This document shows, piece after piece, positions 42,293 through 51,798 of a stretch of 64,000 nucleotides of DNA. The DNA is from Streptomyces ardesiacus (lineage in GTDB: Bacteria > Actinomycetota > Actinomycetes > Streptomycetales > Streptomycetaceae). The position numbers and the translations under genes were made by a program. The DNA is taken from assembly GCF_003112575.1 (NCBI RefSeq), contig NZ_BEWC01000001.1:1426001-1490000 (forward strand). Direction: 5' to 3'. Each line of letters opens with the position of its first letter. Within the stretch, counting starts at the first letter, position 1. The notes beneath the pieces are model-generated. The model was given only the letters and a program-made list of their open reading frames with translations, ran no database searches and had not been told where the DNA came from.

Positions 42293-44046
42293 TCCGTCAG
42301 CTCTACCGCGTCCTGGGAGCGGAGGGCTCCCGCCCCCTGAACCGGCTGCTGCTCCTCCAGTCCGGCGCGGCCGTCCTCCAGGGCGTCGCCTTCGCCCTGC
42401 TCGTGCCCGTCCTCAAGGCCCTGCTCGGCACGGACCCCGACGGCGTCTGGCCCTGGCTGACGGCGTTCACCGGCTGCGTACTCGCCTACGCGGTGCTCCA
42501 GGGTGCCGCCCTCGGCGGCGGATTCTCCGTCGGTTCCCAGCTCTCCCGGGTGCTGCACCGCCGATTGGCCGACCACGCGCTGAGGCTGCCGCTGGGGTGG
42601 TTCACCGCAGGCCGCACGGCCGAGTTCAGCAGGCTGGCCGGCCAGAACGTCATCCAGGTGATGAGCACGCCGGCCCATCTGCTGCGCCCGTTCATCACCT
42701 CCCTCCTCACCCCGGCGACGCTGGTCGTCGCCACCTTCTTCTTCGACGTCCGCACCGCCTCGGTGCTCCTGGTCTGCGCGCCCGTGCTGTTCGCCGTCCA
42801 GCGGGCGAGCACGTCGCTGATGCGCCGACTCGACCTCGGCCGCGACGCCGCGATCGGCGAATCCGCCGACCGGGTGCTGGAGTACACCCGCAACCAGCCG
42901 GTCCTGCGGGCGTTCGGACGGACCGCGGAGGGGTACGGAGCACTGGACGACGCCCTGGCGGCCGAGGCGCGCGCCGATCGGCGGCTCATCGCGCGCGGCC
43001 TGCCCGGCCTGGTCTCCTTCACGTTCGCCACCCGGCTCGTGTTCGCCCTGCTGCTCGCACTCGGGGTTTCCTGGCAGCTCGACGGAACGCTCACCGTGCC
43101 CACCCTGCTGGCGCTCCTGGTCCTGCTCGTGCGCCTCATCGACAGCGTCTCGTCCGCCGCCGAGGCCGGCGCGGGCATGCGCATCGCCCGCAACACCCTG
43201 GAACGCCTCGGCGCCGTCCTCGACGAACCGCCGTTCCCCCAGCCCGCCGAGCCGAAGACACCCCGCGACGCCGGCGTGGAGTTCACCGGGGTCGGCTTCC
43301 GCTACGACGACGGGGCGGCCGACGGAGGTCCGGCACGCCCGGTCCTGAATGACGTGACCTTCCGTCTGCCCGAGCGCAGCATGACCGCCCTGGTGGGGCC
43401 CTCCGGCGCCGGCAAGACCACGGTCGCCGGCCTGATCGCCCGCTTCCGGGACACCACGGAGGGCACCGTCCGCATCGGCGGCGTCGACGTGCGCGAGATC
43501 GCGGCCGACGACCTGGCCGCCCATGTCTCCCTCGTTTTCCAGGACGTCTACCTCTTCGACGGAACCGTCGAGGAGAACGTCAGGACCGCGGCCCCGGACG
43601 CCACCCCGGACGAACTGGCCACGGCCGCGGCCCTGTCCGGACTCGACCGGGTGATCGCGGAGTTGCCCGACGGCTGGGACACCAGGGTGGGGGAGGGCGG
43701 CGCGCGGCTGTCCGGGGGGCAGCGCCAGCGCGTGTCCATCGCCCGCGCACTGCTGAAGGACGCTCCGATCCTCGTCCTCGACGAGGCCACCGCCGCGCTC
43801 GACCAGGAGAACGAGGCGTTGTTCGCCGAGGTTGTGCGTGCCCTGGCCGACCGCAAGACGCTGCTGGTCATCGCGCACCGGCTCAGCACCGTCGTGCACG
43901 CGGACCAGATCCTGGTCCTGGAGGACGGCCGGATCACCGAGCGGGGCACGCACCACGACCTGGTCACGGCAGGCGGAACCTACGCGTCCTTCTGGCAGCG
44001 GCGGGCACGGGCCCACGGCTGGCGGCTGGAGGCGGCACGGACGTGA
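42289..44046 (+). CDS. ABC transporter TMD-NBD half (YbtQ/IrtB-like)
   Basis: 585 aa, ATGA overlap with its partner. The membrane domain spans about residues 20-300. The ATPase has GPSGAGKTTVAGLI, signature LSGGQRQRVSIARALL, VLDEATAALDQEN and the switch His in VIAHRLSTV. It completes the heterodimeric transporter and is canonical in both signature and Walker motifs. Confidence 0.88.
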   Translation: MIRQLYRVLGAEGSRPLNRLLLLQSGAAVLQGVAFALLVPVLKALLGTDPDGVWPWLTAFTGCVLAYAVLQGAALGGGFSVGSQLSRVLHRRLADHALRLPLGWFTAGRTAEFSRLAGQNVIQVMSTPAHLLRPFITSLLTPATLVVATFFFDVRTASVLLVCAPVLFAVQRASTSLMRRLDLGRDAAIGESADRVLEYTRNQPVLRAFGRTAEGYGALDDALAAEARADRRLIARGLPGLVSFTFATRLVFALLLALGVSWQLDGTLTVPTLLALLVLLVRLIDSVSSAAEAGAGMRIARNTLERLGAVLDEPPFPQPAEPKTPRDAGVEFTGVGFRYDDGAADGGPARPVLNDVTFRLPERSMTALVGPSGAGKTTVAGLIARFRDTTEGTVRIGGVDVREIAADDLAAHVSLVFQDVYLFDGTVEENVRTAAPDATPDELATAAALSGLDRVIAELPDGWDTRVGEGGARLSGGQRQRVSIARALLKDAPILVLDEATAALDQENEALFAEVVRALADRKTLLVIAHRLSTVVHADQILVLEDGRITERGTHHDLVTAGGTYASFWQRRARAHGWRLEAART

Positions 44047-44110
44047 CCCCACACCCCGCACCAGCGACCCACCGGACACAGCCGCAGCGTCAGAAGGAAG
44101 GCACGACACG

Positions 44111-45517
44111 ATGAGCACCCGTTCGAGGAACATGTGGGACTCGTGGACGAGTTCCGTCCCGGCACTCCTGCACTCGAGCACCCTGGAGCCGTGCCGTGAC
44201 CTCGCGGCCGCCGCCACCCACCTGGCCCGAGCCGCTCTCGCCGACCAGTACATGGTCTACGAGGCAGCGGGCGGTGTCTGGCACTTCGCGGCCGGCTCCG
44301 CCGTGAGCCTCACCGCGCACCCGGCCACCCTCACCGCGCGGGCGGCGGGACGCACCTGGACCGCCCCCACCGACGGCAGGCCACTGACGGTGTTCTCCGA
44401 CGCACTGAGCGCCCTGTCGGCCGCGCACGGTGCGCACGACGGCGGACGTCACTTCTACGGCTGGGCGGCCTTCGAACTGGCCCACCTCCTCCACGCCGAC
44501 CCCGCGGCCACCGGTGACGCTCCTGTGCTGCACGCACTGATTCCGTCCGTCGAGGTGACCCTCACCGGCGACCGGACCGTGGTCCGCGCGGCGGACGAGG
44601 CGTGGCTCCGCAAGGTCGCCGACCTGCTGGCGGAGCCGACGCCCCGGCAACGCCCACCGGAGGAGACCCCTTGGGACGTGACCGAGCGCATCGTCGCGGC
44701 CGGCGCCGCCGCCTACGGCGACGCGGTGTCCCGGACGGTCGAGGACATCCGTGCCGGGCTCCTGGAGAAGGCCGTCGTCTCCCGGAAGGTCCCGCTGCCC
44801 GCCGGACCACCCGTGGACTTCACCGCGACGTACCTCGCCGGCCGCCGGGCCAACACACCGGCCCGTTCCTACCTGTTGGATCTCGGCGGCTACCGGGCCG
44901 CCGGGTTCAGCCCGGAGACGGTCCTGGAGGTCGGGGAGAACGGCCGCGTCAGCACCCAGCCGCTCGCCGGCACCCGCGCCCGCGGTACGGACCCGGCGGA
45001 GAACGAGCGCCTGCGCGCGGAACTGCTCACCGATCCCAAGGAGATACACGAGCACGCCGTGTCCGTGCGCCTGGCCTGGGACGAGATGGCGGCCGTGTGT
45101 CAGCCCGGGTCCGTCGCCGTGGAGGAGTTCATGACGGTCCGGCCGCGCGGTTCGGTGCAACACCTCGCGTCGCGGCTGACAGGCCGGCTGCGGCCCGATG
45201 CCGGAACTTGGGACGCCTTCGCCTCCCTCTTCCCCGCGATCACCGCCACCGGCGTCTCCAAACGCTCCGCCCTCCAGGCACTGGCCCGCCACGAAGAGGG
45301 ACCCCGCGGTCTGTACGCCGGCGCGGTCTTCCGGGGGAGTACCGGCGGTGCCCTCGACGCCGCCCTCGTCCTGCGCACACTCATCGGTGAGGGCAACGAG
45401 ACGTGGCTGCGCGCGGGCGCGGGCGTCACCGCTCAGTCCAGCCCCGAACGCGAGATCGAGGAGACCTGCGAGAAGCTCCGCAGCGTCGCCCCGCACCTGA
45501 GGTACGCCACGGGCTGA
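44111..45517 (+). CDS. Salicylate synthase (MbtI/Irp9-like chorismate enzyme)
   Basis: 468 aa from ATG 44111 (AAGGAAGG upstream). It should convert chorismate to salicylate via isochorismate. The C-terminal half follows MbtI: AGFSPETVLEV, TQPLAGTRARG, EIHEHAVSVRLAWDEM, SVQHLASRL with the catalytic-region His, TGVSKRSALQ, and AGAGVTAQSSPEREIEETCEKL. It supplies the starter used by the ligase at 20106. It ends the long operon that begins at the first NRPS. Confidence 0.9.
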   Translation: MSTRSRNMWDSWTSSVPALLHSSTLEPCRDLAAAATHLARAALADQYMVYEAAGGVWHFAAGSAVSLTAHPATLTARAAGRTWTAPTDGRPLTVFSDALSALSAAHGAHDGGRHFYGWAAFELAHLLHADPAATGDAPVLHALIPSVEVTLTGDRTVVRAADEAWLRKVADLLAEPTPRQRPPEETPWDVTERIVAAGAAAYGDAVSRTVEDIRAGLLEKAVVSRKVPLPAGPPVDFTATYLAGRRANTPARSYLLDLGGYRAAGFSPETVLEVGENGRVSTQPLAGTRARGTDPAENERLRAELLTDPKEIHEHAVSVRLAWDEMAAVCQPGSVAVEEFMTVRPRGSVQHLASRLTGRLRPDAGTWDAFASLFPAITATGVSKRSALQALARHEEGPRGLYAGAVFRGSTGGALDAALVLRTLIGEGNETWLRAGAGVTAQSSPEREIEETCEKLRSVAPHLRYATG

Positions 45518-45546
45518 CCGCGTCCGCGTGAGCCAGGCGCCCCTCT

Positions 45547-45568
45547 GCGGCGGCGCCTCGGCCGCCGC
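45547..45568 (+). terminator. Hairpin after salicylate synthase
   Basis: GCGGCGGC (45547-45554) and GCCGCCGC (45561-45568) pair perfectly around GCCTCG, 30 bp after the stop. There is no T tract. It plausibly ends the NRPS operon. Confidence 0.45.
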
Positions 45569-45698
45569 CACGGTCTGGCCCGTAAGGACCCACACCTCCC
45601 ACCCCGGACGAGGTCCTCGCCGACATGGGCCTGTCCACCACTGAATGGGGCAGTCGAAAGGGCCTGCGCGTGAGACCGCCGATTCCATGACGTGGCAG

Positions 45699-45713
45699 GG
45701 AAAATCGTTGTCG
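45699..45713 (+). promoter_or_regulatory. Candidate Zur operator before the His-rich gene
   Basis: GGAAAATCGTTGTCG agrees at 12 of 15 positions with an actinobacterial Zur-box pattern (TGAAAATCATTGTCA). A possible -10 (GATAAAAT) follows at 45713-45720. The gene start is about 85 bp downstream. Confidence 0.5.
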
Positions 45714-45798
45714 ATAAAATGCCGCGTCATTGGCCTGTTTGCCCGGAGGGGCCTCCCGTGGCAGCCTCTTTACGCGAAGGTGGAAAAGAGAAACGGTG

Positions 45799-46155
45799 AT
45801 GGAAGCCGCCGTCGTGCATGAGCGGTGGTCTGCATTCATGGAGATGAGTGAAGTGGCGACATCCTTGCAGCATCAGCCGCATCCCGCGCACGACCATGCG
45901 CATGGTGAGGGCTGCGGGCACGTGGCAGTCCCTCACGAGGGTCACATCGACTACGTCCACGACGGCCATCTGCACCGCGAGCACGACGGCCACGTGGATG
46001 AGTGCGAGGCGGGCGAACACCGGGAGCATGGCGAACACGCCCACGTGCACGGCGAGGGCTGTGGGCATGTCGCGGTTCCCCACGGCGACCACATGGACTA
46101 CGTGCACGACGGTCACCGGCACGCCGCTCACGACGACCACTGGGACGACCACTGA
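45799..46155 (+). CDS. His-rich small metal-binding protein with internal repeat
   Basis: 118 aa, with about 28 His plus many Asp/Glu and only three Cys. Two copies of a module occur: HGEGCGHVAVPH followed by xxHxDYVHDGHxH, at about residues 35-65 and 85-115. Such strings bind Zn, Ni or Co; there is no signal peptide or membrane segment, so it is probably a cytosolic metal store or chaperone. The first ATG (45799) follows AAAGAGA; an internal ATG at 45838 is an alternative. A Zur-like box upstream and the neighbouring zinc genes support zinc handling. I do not know a named function. Confidence 0.75.
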   Translation: MEAAVVHERWSAFMEMSEVATSLQHQPHPAHDHAHGEGCGHVAVPHEGHIDYVHDGHLHREHDGHVDECEAGEHREHGEHAHVHGEGCGHVAVPHGDHMDYVHDGHRHAAHDDHWDDH

Positions 46156-46191
46156 CAGACCGCTCTACGCGCACCCCTCCAGCGACAAACG

Positions 46192-46221
46192 AAATGCACC
46201 CCTTCTTCAAGGGGTGCATTT
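46192..46221. terminator. Strong bidirectional terminator
   Basis: AAATGCACCCCTT (46192-46204) pairs with AAGGGGTGCATTT (46209-46221) around CTTC and is flanked by A and T runs on both sides. It lies 37 bp after the His-rich gene stop and can act for either strand. Confidence 0.85.
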
Positions 46222-46332
46222 TCGTGTGCTTCCGCGTCGTCTGGGGAAAAGGCTGGTGCAGAACCAAAGAAGTCGCTTCTCATCGAGACAGCGCCGGCAT
46301 GCAGCGGTATGAGGAGAGTCTCCCGCACCGTC

Positions 46333-46375
46333 CCGGGCCGGGCGGTGCCGTGGCTGCGACCACCGCCCGGCCCGG
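46333..46375 (-). terminator. GC-rich hairpin after the CobW gene
   Basis: CCGGGCCGGGCGGTG (46333-46347) pairs with CACCGCCCGGCCCGG (46361-46375), a 15-bp stem with a 13-base loop, starting 5 bp after the CobW stop at 46380. It is likely a U-less terminator of the rpmF-cobW unit. Confidence 0.6.
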
Positions 46376-46379
46376 AGTT

Positions 46380-47567
46380 TCAGCGCCCCGTCACGGTGGT
46401 GAGGGGGTCGTGCTCGTGCGCGCAGCTCTCGTCGAAGCCGTAGGTGTCCCAGGCAGGGAAGGGGTCGGAAGCGGGCGGGGCTTCGCCTTCCCGCATGAGG
46501 CAGTCGGTCAGGGCCGCCCGCAGCGGCTCCGCGTCCACATGCGTTCCGATGAAGACGAGTTCCTGGGCGTACGGGCTGTCGGCGTCACGGGCGGAGGAGG
46601 GCTCGAAGCGGGCCACCGAGCCGGCCTGCGACCACAGTCCCGTCACCAGGGGTCGGCTGGCGAGGGTGAAGAAGCCCTTGGACCGGAGGACTTCCCCGTA
46701 GGCGCCGCTGTCCAGCGCCTGGGTCACGAACGTCCACAGCCGTCCCGGGTGGAAGGGCGTTGAGGAGCGGAAGACGGTCGACGAGATGCCGTACTCCTCC
46801 GTCTCGGGAACGTGGTCGCCGTTGAGTTCCCGAACCCAGCCCGGAGCCTGCTGCGCCCGTTCCAGGTCGAAGCGGCCGGTGCCCAGAATGTCGCCCACCG
46901 GTATGCGCCCCCGCACGGCCGGCACCACGCGGGCGGCGGGGTTGAGGCGGGCGAGGGTGGCCCGCAGCCGGTCGGCGGACGCGGCGTCGACGAGGTCGAG
47001 CTTGTTGAGGACGATGACGTCGGCGAACTCGATCTGGTCCATCAGCAGGTCGCTGACCGTGCGTTCGTCGTTCTCGTACTGGTCCAGGCCGCGTTCGGTC
47101 AGTTCGTCGCCGCCGGCCAGCTCGGGCAGGAAGTTGGCGGCGTCCACGACCGTGACCATCGTGTCCAGCCGGGCCAGGTCGCCGAGGGTGGCGCCGTCGT
47201 CGCGGGCGAAGGCGAAGGTGGCGGCCACCGGCATGGGCTCGGAAATGCCGGAGGACTCGATGAGGAGGTAGTCGAAACGCCCCTCGCGTGCCAACCCGTC
47301 GACTTCCTCCAGCAGATCGTCGCGCAGGGTGCAGCAGATGCACCCGTTGGTCATCTCGACCAGGCGTTCCTCGGTGCGGGACAGGGCGGCCTCGCCGCCG
47401 CGCACCAGGGCGGCGTCGATGTTGACCTCGCTCATGTCATTGACGACGACCGCGACGCGCAGCCCTTCACGGTTACGGAGGACGTGATTGAGCAGAGTGG
47501 TCTTTCCGGCGCCCAGGAACCCGGACAGGACGGTGACGGGAAGGCGCCGCGAGGGGGCGTGGGCCAT
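46380..47567 (-). CDS. CobW/COG0523 GTPase, probable zinc metallochaperone
   Basis: 395 aa. G1/Walker A is GFLGAGKTT (about 16-24), the metal motif CxCC is NGCICC (Cys 76, 78, 79), ESSGISEP and VLNKLDLV are the G3 and G4 regions, and the C-terminal CobW_C domain ends in a His-containing tail (ESCAHEHD). COG0523 proteins use GTP to deliver zinc to target proteins under zinc starvation. It lies 8 bp after rpmF, whose promoter carries a Zur-like box, so both are expected to be induced when zinc is low. Confidence 0.92.
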   Translation of the reverse strand: MAHAPSRRLPVTVLSGFLGAGKTTLLNHVLRNREGLRVAVVVNDMSEVNIDAALVRGGEAALSRTEERLVEMTNGCICCTLRDDLLEEVDGLAREGRFDYLLIESSGISEPMPVAATFAFARDDGATLGDLARLDTMVTVVDAANFLPELAGGDELTERGLDQYENDERTVSDLLMDQIEFADVIVLNKLDLVDAASADRLRATLARLNPAARVVPAVRGRIPVGDILGTGRFDLERAQQAPGWVRELNGDHVPETEEYGISSTVFRSSTPFHPGRLWTFVTQALDSGAYGEVLRSKGFFTLASRPLVTGLWSQAGSVARFEPSSARDADSPYAQELVFIGTHVDAEPLRAALTDCLMREGEAPPASDPFPAWDTYGFDESCAHEHDPLTTVTGR

Positions 47568-47574
47568 GCCGGGT

Positions 47575-47745
47575 TCAGCCTTCCGGACGGAGGAGGCCGC
47601 GCTCGTACGCCTTGGCGAGCCGCTGCGGAACGAGGTACGGCACGCCGTCCACCGTGACGGTCACCAACTGCGGCGTCGTGGCCTTCCACTGCGCGCGACG
47701 GTGCCGTGTGTTGCTGCGCGACATTTTGCGTTTGGGTACGGCCAT
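47575..47745 (-). CDS. rpmF: Zinc-independent ribosomal protein bL32 (cysteine-free paralogue)
   Basis: 56 aa: [20 protein letters not shown] at the N-terminus is the bL32 signature. The two CxxC zinc-ribbon pairs of ordinary bL32 are missing; the protein has no Cys. Such C-minus ribosomal proteins replace zinc-containing ones when zinc is scarce and are Zur-repressed in actinobacteria. GGAGGT precedes the start. It is the first gene of a unit with the CobW GTPase. Confidence 0.9.
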   Translation of the reverse strand: MAVPKRKMSRSNTRHRRAQWKATTPQLVTVTVDGVPYLVPQRLAKAYERGLLRPEG

Positions 47746-47785
47746 GAGGACCTCCGGGTGCGATCGGTGAGCGGGACAGACGATA

Positions 47786-47803
47786 CATGAAAATGGATGT
47801 CAT
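47786..47803 (-). promoter_or_regulatory. Candidate Zur operator before rpmF-cobW
   Basis: TGAAAATGGATGTCATTA within CATGAAAATGGATGTCATTA, 41 bp upstream of the rpmF start. It has the strong half-site TGAAAATG and its near-repeat TGACAT on the other strand. It matches the ferredoxin site at 14575 at 16 of 18 positions. It would overlap the promoter spacer. Confidence 0.7.
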
Positions 47804-47997
47804 TACGATCGGCGCTGTCGCGTCCCTTCGCACCGTGACGCTGAACGCTCGTGTGATGCTCCGGGGGTCAACCGCAGCTCAGCCATGCTGACTTGGCCGG
47901 CCCAAGGCGTGGTCGTGGACGGCGGCCCAGCAGTTCCCGAAGCGACTCGCGTACCAGGATGAGGAACGTGCGCCGATCCATGCCGAACGGGAGGAAC

Positions 47998-50052
47998 TCA
48001 GCGTCCGGGCCGCTGGCGGGTTGCTCGCCCACGGAGTGGGCCGCGGTGACCGGGTGGGGCCGAGGTGGGTGGGTCGGCTCGGAAGGCGATGAGAGCGATG
48101 TCGTCGCGGTTGTCGGAGAGACTGCGCTGGAGGGAACCGAGAAGATCGGACAGGGAAGCGCCGCGTTGGTGTGCGGCCGCGGTCAGGAGTCTGTGCTGGC
48201 CGTCGTCGAGGGATGCGGTGGGGGTTTCGATGAGGCCGTCGGTGTAAAGCAGGAGGGTGTCTCCGGGGGCGAGGATGTGGGTGTGGCTGGTACGGGGGAG
48301 GACCGGGGCGACGCAGAGTGGGGGGTCCGTGTCCGCGCCGGTGAGGAAGTAGGGATCAGCCCGGGCGGGGATGAGCAGCGGCGGCGGGTGTCCGGCGTTG
48401 GACCAGGTCATGTGCCATGCGCCTTCGGGGCGACGTTGCAGGCGGGCGTGGACGGCGGTCGTGAAGGAGGCGATGTCGAGCCCTTCGGCGGCGTCCTCCA
48501 GCATGGTCAGGACGGCCGAGGGCAGGCATTCTGGGCCGTTGTTCCAGGCAAGGCCCCTGAGCATGCTGCGCAGCTGTCCCATGGCGGTGGCTGCTGTGAG
48601 GTCGTGTCCGGAGACGTCTCCGATGTCGAGTACGAGGGTGTCCTCGGCGTGGATGACGGCGTCGTACCAGTCGCCGCCGATCTCGTTCGCGGAGCTGGCC
48701 GGCTCGTAGCAGGCGGCCAGGCTCGCACCGGGAACGGCCGGCGGGCTGGTGAGATGGGCATGCTGGAGGCGCAGAGCGGTGCGGCGGGCCCGCTGCAGGT
48801 CGAGGGCCTTGCGGATGGGTCGTTCCGAGGCACGGAAGATCCCTTGTATCAGCGTGGTGTCGGCGGGGCCGGGAGCGGGGGAGTTCCCGTTCGCGCTGGT
48901 GGCGGCATAGCCGAGAACGACGTCCTCCGCCACCAGCGGGTACAGGGTCAGGCTGGTGGCGTCCGCGCTCCTCAGCCATTGCTCGGTGACTGTCGGGACA
49001 ATGCCTGGTGGCATCCCCTTGCCTGCCGACAGATCGAAGGTGCAGGGAGCGCGTCTCGCCAGCACGTCTCGGACCGTGCCGCTGATGACGACTGTCTGGT
49101 CCTGCAGCGGAGGCCGAGCCGGCAAGCCGTGGCGGGTGGCGGAGGCGGCCCGTCTGGCCGTGACAGGTACGTGTTCGGGCGGGGGCCACTCCTCGTGGTC
49201 CAGGAGCATGATCACGCAGGCGTCCGCGAGCTCCGGGACGATTGCCTTCGCCACCGCGGCGAAGGACTCGTCCAGGCCCCCACCGGACACTTGTGCGATC
49301 TCTGCGAGAAGGCGTTCGCGCAGTGTGGCGCTCCATGTGTCCTGGACGTCGTCGGTCGCGGCGATCCATTCCTCGGCGCGGCCGTTGCGAAGGATGGGCA
49401 CACACCGCGTCGACATATGACGGTACGAGCCGTCGGAAGCCCGCACCCGGAACGTTGTCTCGAACAGCCCGGGGGACTCCTTGGCGAGGGCGGCATACCA
49501 CTCCTGCCGAAGGCGCGCCCGGTCATGGGGATGGATATGCGCACCCCACTGCTCGTCCATCCGGTCGCGCCAAGGGCTCCCGGTCAACTGCTGCCAGCCG
49601 GGGACGAGTTCCTGCGCGGATCCGTCCGCACGCAGCACCCACACCATCTGCGAGACGGCCGTCACGACCGCCTCGTACCGCTCGAGTGCCATCGTCTCGG
49701 CCGTGGTATCCAGCGCGACGACCATCGCGCCGCGCCCTTCGGACATCGTGACGGGCGTACAGGAGTACACGAAGTACCGGGCCTGCTCCGGGGCACCAGG
49801 GTCGGGCTCGCGCGCCTCGGGAAGCTGACGCGGCCGCCCGGTGGCGACCACCTCGTCCAGCACCGTCAGGAACTCTCCGGCATCCGGTTCGGGGAACGCC
49901 TCCCTCGCGGGCAGTCCGACCGGCCGGGCTCCGAGCAGCCTGGCACATGCCTCGTTCTGATAGACCAACCGGTGCTCAGCGCCCGCGAACAACGCGACCG
50001 CCGCCACCGTCTCATCGAAGAGCCGCACGTCGAGCGCTCTCCTCGAGCTCAT
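47998..50052 (-). CDS. PAS-PAS-GAF-SpoIIE (PP2C) protein phosphatase
   Basis: 684 aa, GGAGGG before the start. Two PAS domains (about 10-120 and 125-250, the second with ELVPGWQQLTGSPW and DRARLRQEWYAAL) are followed by a GAF domain (about 260-420) and a SpoIIE PP2C phosphatase from ACYEPASSANEIGGDWYDAV (metal Asp) through VLDIGDVSGHDLTAA to DTLLLYTDGLIE and DNRDDIALIAFR. Such proteins dephosphorylate STAS anti-anti-sigma factors on sensing a signal. It is soluble. The STAS protein at 51359 is the nearest candidate substrate. Confidence 0.9.
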   Translation of the reverse strand: MSSRRALDVRLFDETVAAVALFAGAEHRLVYQNEACARLLGARPVGLPAREAFPEPDAGEFLTVLDEVVATGRPRQLPEAREPDPGAPEQARYFVYSCTPVTMSEGRGAMVVALDTTAETMALERYEAVVTAVSQMVWVLRADGSAQELVPGWQQLTGSPWRDRMDEQWGAHIHPHDRARLRQEWYAALAKESPGLFETTFRVRASDGSYRHMSTRCVPILRNGRAEEWIAATDDVQDTWSATLRERLLAEIAQVSGGGLDESFAAVAKAIVPELADACVIMLLDHEEWPPPEHVPVTARRAASATRHGLPARPPLQDQTVVISGTVRDVLARRAPCTFDLSAGKGMPPGIVPTVTEQWLRSADATSLTLYPLVAEDVVLGYAATSANGNSPAPGPADTTLIQGIFRASERPIRKALDLQRARRTALRLQHAHLTSPPAVPGASLAACYEPASSANEIGGDWYDAVIHAEDTLVLDIGDVSGHDLTAATAMGQLRSMLRGLAWNNGPECLPSAVLTMLEDAAEGLDIASFTTAVHARLQRRPEGAWHMTWSNAGHPPPLLIPARADPYFLTGADTDPPLCVAPVLPRTSHTHILAPGDTLLLYTDGLIETPTASLDDGQHRLLTAAAHQRGASLSDLLGSLQRSLSDNRDDIALIAFRADPPTSAPPGHRGPLRGRATRQRPGR

Positions 50053-50933
50053 GCCCGCCCTCCGCGCCGTGCGTCTGCCGGGCTCGGCTCAGACCGGAAG
50101 GCCGCCGGAGCACTGCCATCACCTCGCGCCCCTCCCCAGCCGGCATCAGGGCTACCGCTCGGCACGCCTGGACTCGGACGCCCCGCCCCGCACCGGTGAC
50201 GCATGGTTCTTCGGCCCCGCCAGGCCCGGTCGGCGGGCCCGCGCTCCTTTGCGGTCATGAGTACCATCCAATGACGAGCACACCGGCCGCGCCCGTGGCC
50301 CTACGCCAAACAGGGCCACCTCCTCCCGCATCAGCGTCCCGCGGAAGGGTTGATCCAGTGTGTACCCGGTGTGAGGACAGCCGTGGTGACCCGCTTCGGC
50401 GCGGGCGTCCGCCGGGGCGTGATGGCGATGATCAGTTCAGACGTCGCCCTCCTCCTGCACAGCCACCCGGCACCGTTGGAGAGGGGCTCCCTGGCCGAAT
50501 CATCGCGACATGAGTGGCGTGGGTGGTGGGGCTCGCCTCAGGCGAGGATGCCGGTACCGACCCGGCGCGTCGGGCGGAGTCACGCGCTCCTGCGACTCGG
50601 TCGGCGACCGGCGCCGCGCGGACGGCGCGCACTGGTGAAGTACTCGGACCGGCCCCTCGTTTCCTCGATGACGGACTGGTCATCGGGGCCCCAGTCGGGC
50701 GCCAGGAAGAGGTTCCGCCACTGTGGTGCCGGGATGTCGCCGGCCGGCCTGCTGCTCGTCCCGGTACGTCGCCGAAGCCCGGTGTCGCCCATGTCTGTCT
50801 CACTTCCTCATGTGCTCGGGTCCGCCGCCGTTCCGGCAGGGGCGGCGGACCCGCCGTTGCCTGCAGGGAATTCCTCCCCTCGACCCGGACCGCGGGCCCC
50901 GGCCGGGGGAGGAGCCTGGTGGCCGCCCTCGTC
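50053..50933. other. 880 bp without a convincing gene
   Basis: No frame here has a start with ribosome binding site plus a family motif. The minus-strand frame at 50580-50792 contains a protein-like stretch (PQWRNLFLAPDWGPDDQ), which may be a gene remnant but is not assignable. The long plus-strand frames (50350-51423 and 50514-51263) run antisense to the DUF5133 gene and look spurious. Confidence 0.4.
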
Positions 50934-51176
50934 TCAGGCAGCCAAAGTCTCGTCCTTCACGGAGACGTTGGCGCGTCCGGCGTACTGTTCGAGCAGGGTG
51001 TCCGCCGTGCGCAGGGCCTGTTCGGCGGTGCGGGCCCCGGTCAACACGCACAGGGTGTACGTGGCGTCTTCGAGGAGCCTGCTCGTGAAGCCGGTGGGAC
51101 GCACCTCGTGGTCGATGCGCGCCTGGGCGAACCGGGCCAGTACGGCCCGCAGTTCCTGTTCGGCCGGAAGGATCAC
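50934..51176 (-). CDS. DUF5133-like small protein
   Basis: 80 aa from GTG 51176 with GAGAGGA upstream. The sequence (ILPAEQELRAVLARFAQARI, then DATYTLCVLTGARTAEQAL) fits the short helical DUF5133 proteins of Streptomyces, which often occur beside stress-signalling genes. No function is known. It ends DETLAA. Assignment is from memory of the family and moderate in certainty. Confidence 0.6.
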   Translation of the reverse strand: MILPAEQELRAVLARFAQARIDHEVRPTGFTSRLLEDATYTLCVLTGARTAEQALRTADTLLEQYAGRANVSVKDETLAA

Positions 51177-51358
51177 GGATGTCTTTCCTCTCCCGTCGCA
51201 AGTCCTTCCCCCCTGGCACGGCCGACCGTGCCAGGGGGAATCGACCGTCTTCATGGCGCCTGACGGCCACGGTCCACATCCGGGAGCGTCAGGCAGAACG
51301 TCGGATGCCCCTTGTCCGCGTCTCCAAGCGACACGGCTCGCGTTCAGGCGGGGCCTTG

Positions 51359-51742
51359 TCACTGGTCGATGGCGGCCTCCTCCACCGTCGCCAGCACCTT
51401 CAGGACGGTGTCGACGCCGGTGATGTGCAGAAGCCGCTGCACTTGGGGCGTCGGTGAGGCCACTCTGAAGTCGGTCGCCCGGTGGGTGAGGATCAGTAGA
51501 TTCAGCAGGGTGGAGTCGGCGAAGGCGATGCCGGAGGCGTCCAGGACCACCCTCGGGGATTCCTTGGCCGCGGCTTCCAGTGCGACGGCCAACGGCTCGA
51601 TCGAGTGCATGTCGTACGAGCCTTGGGCGCTGACGACCCGGGCTCCGTGCAGTTCGTACTGCGTCTGCGTGGGTGGGTCCGTGACCGGGAGCCGGCTCTG
51701 GCCGGTGTGCGAGCACGCTGCGACCGCTTCATCCGAAAACAC
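51359..51742 (-). CDS. STAS-domain anti-sigma factor antagonist
   Basis: 127 aa. The STAS fold runs from about residue 30: GARVVSAQGSYDMHSIEPLA, then PRVVLDASGIAFADSTLLNLLI with the phosphorylatable Ser in DST (about Ser77, position of RsbV Ser56), and a final VLKVLATVEEA. In partner switching the unphosphorylated form binds an anti-sigma kinase and frees a sigma factor. Two SpoIIE phosphatases lie on either side, so it is probably their substrate. No kinase gene is in the window. Confidence 0.88.
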   Translation of the reverse strand: MFSDEAVAACSHTGQSRLPVTDPPTQTQYELHGARVVSAQGSYDMHSIEPLAVALEAAAKESPRVVLDASGIAFADSTLLNLLILTHRATDFRVASPTPQVQRLLHITGVDTVLKVLATVEEAAIDQ

Positions 51743-51798
51743 TCTCGGTCCCTCCTCCGTCTCCCCCTGGACGGAACACGTTACCTTTAGCGCGAAAA

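Noticed and set aside
50514..51263. Plus-strand 249-residue frame with a coding-like appearance
   Set aside because: It is antisense to the DUF5133-like gene and lacks motifs; rejected as a shadow.
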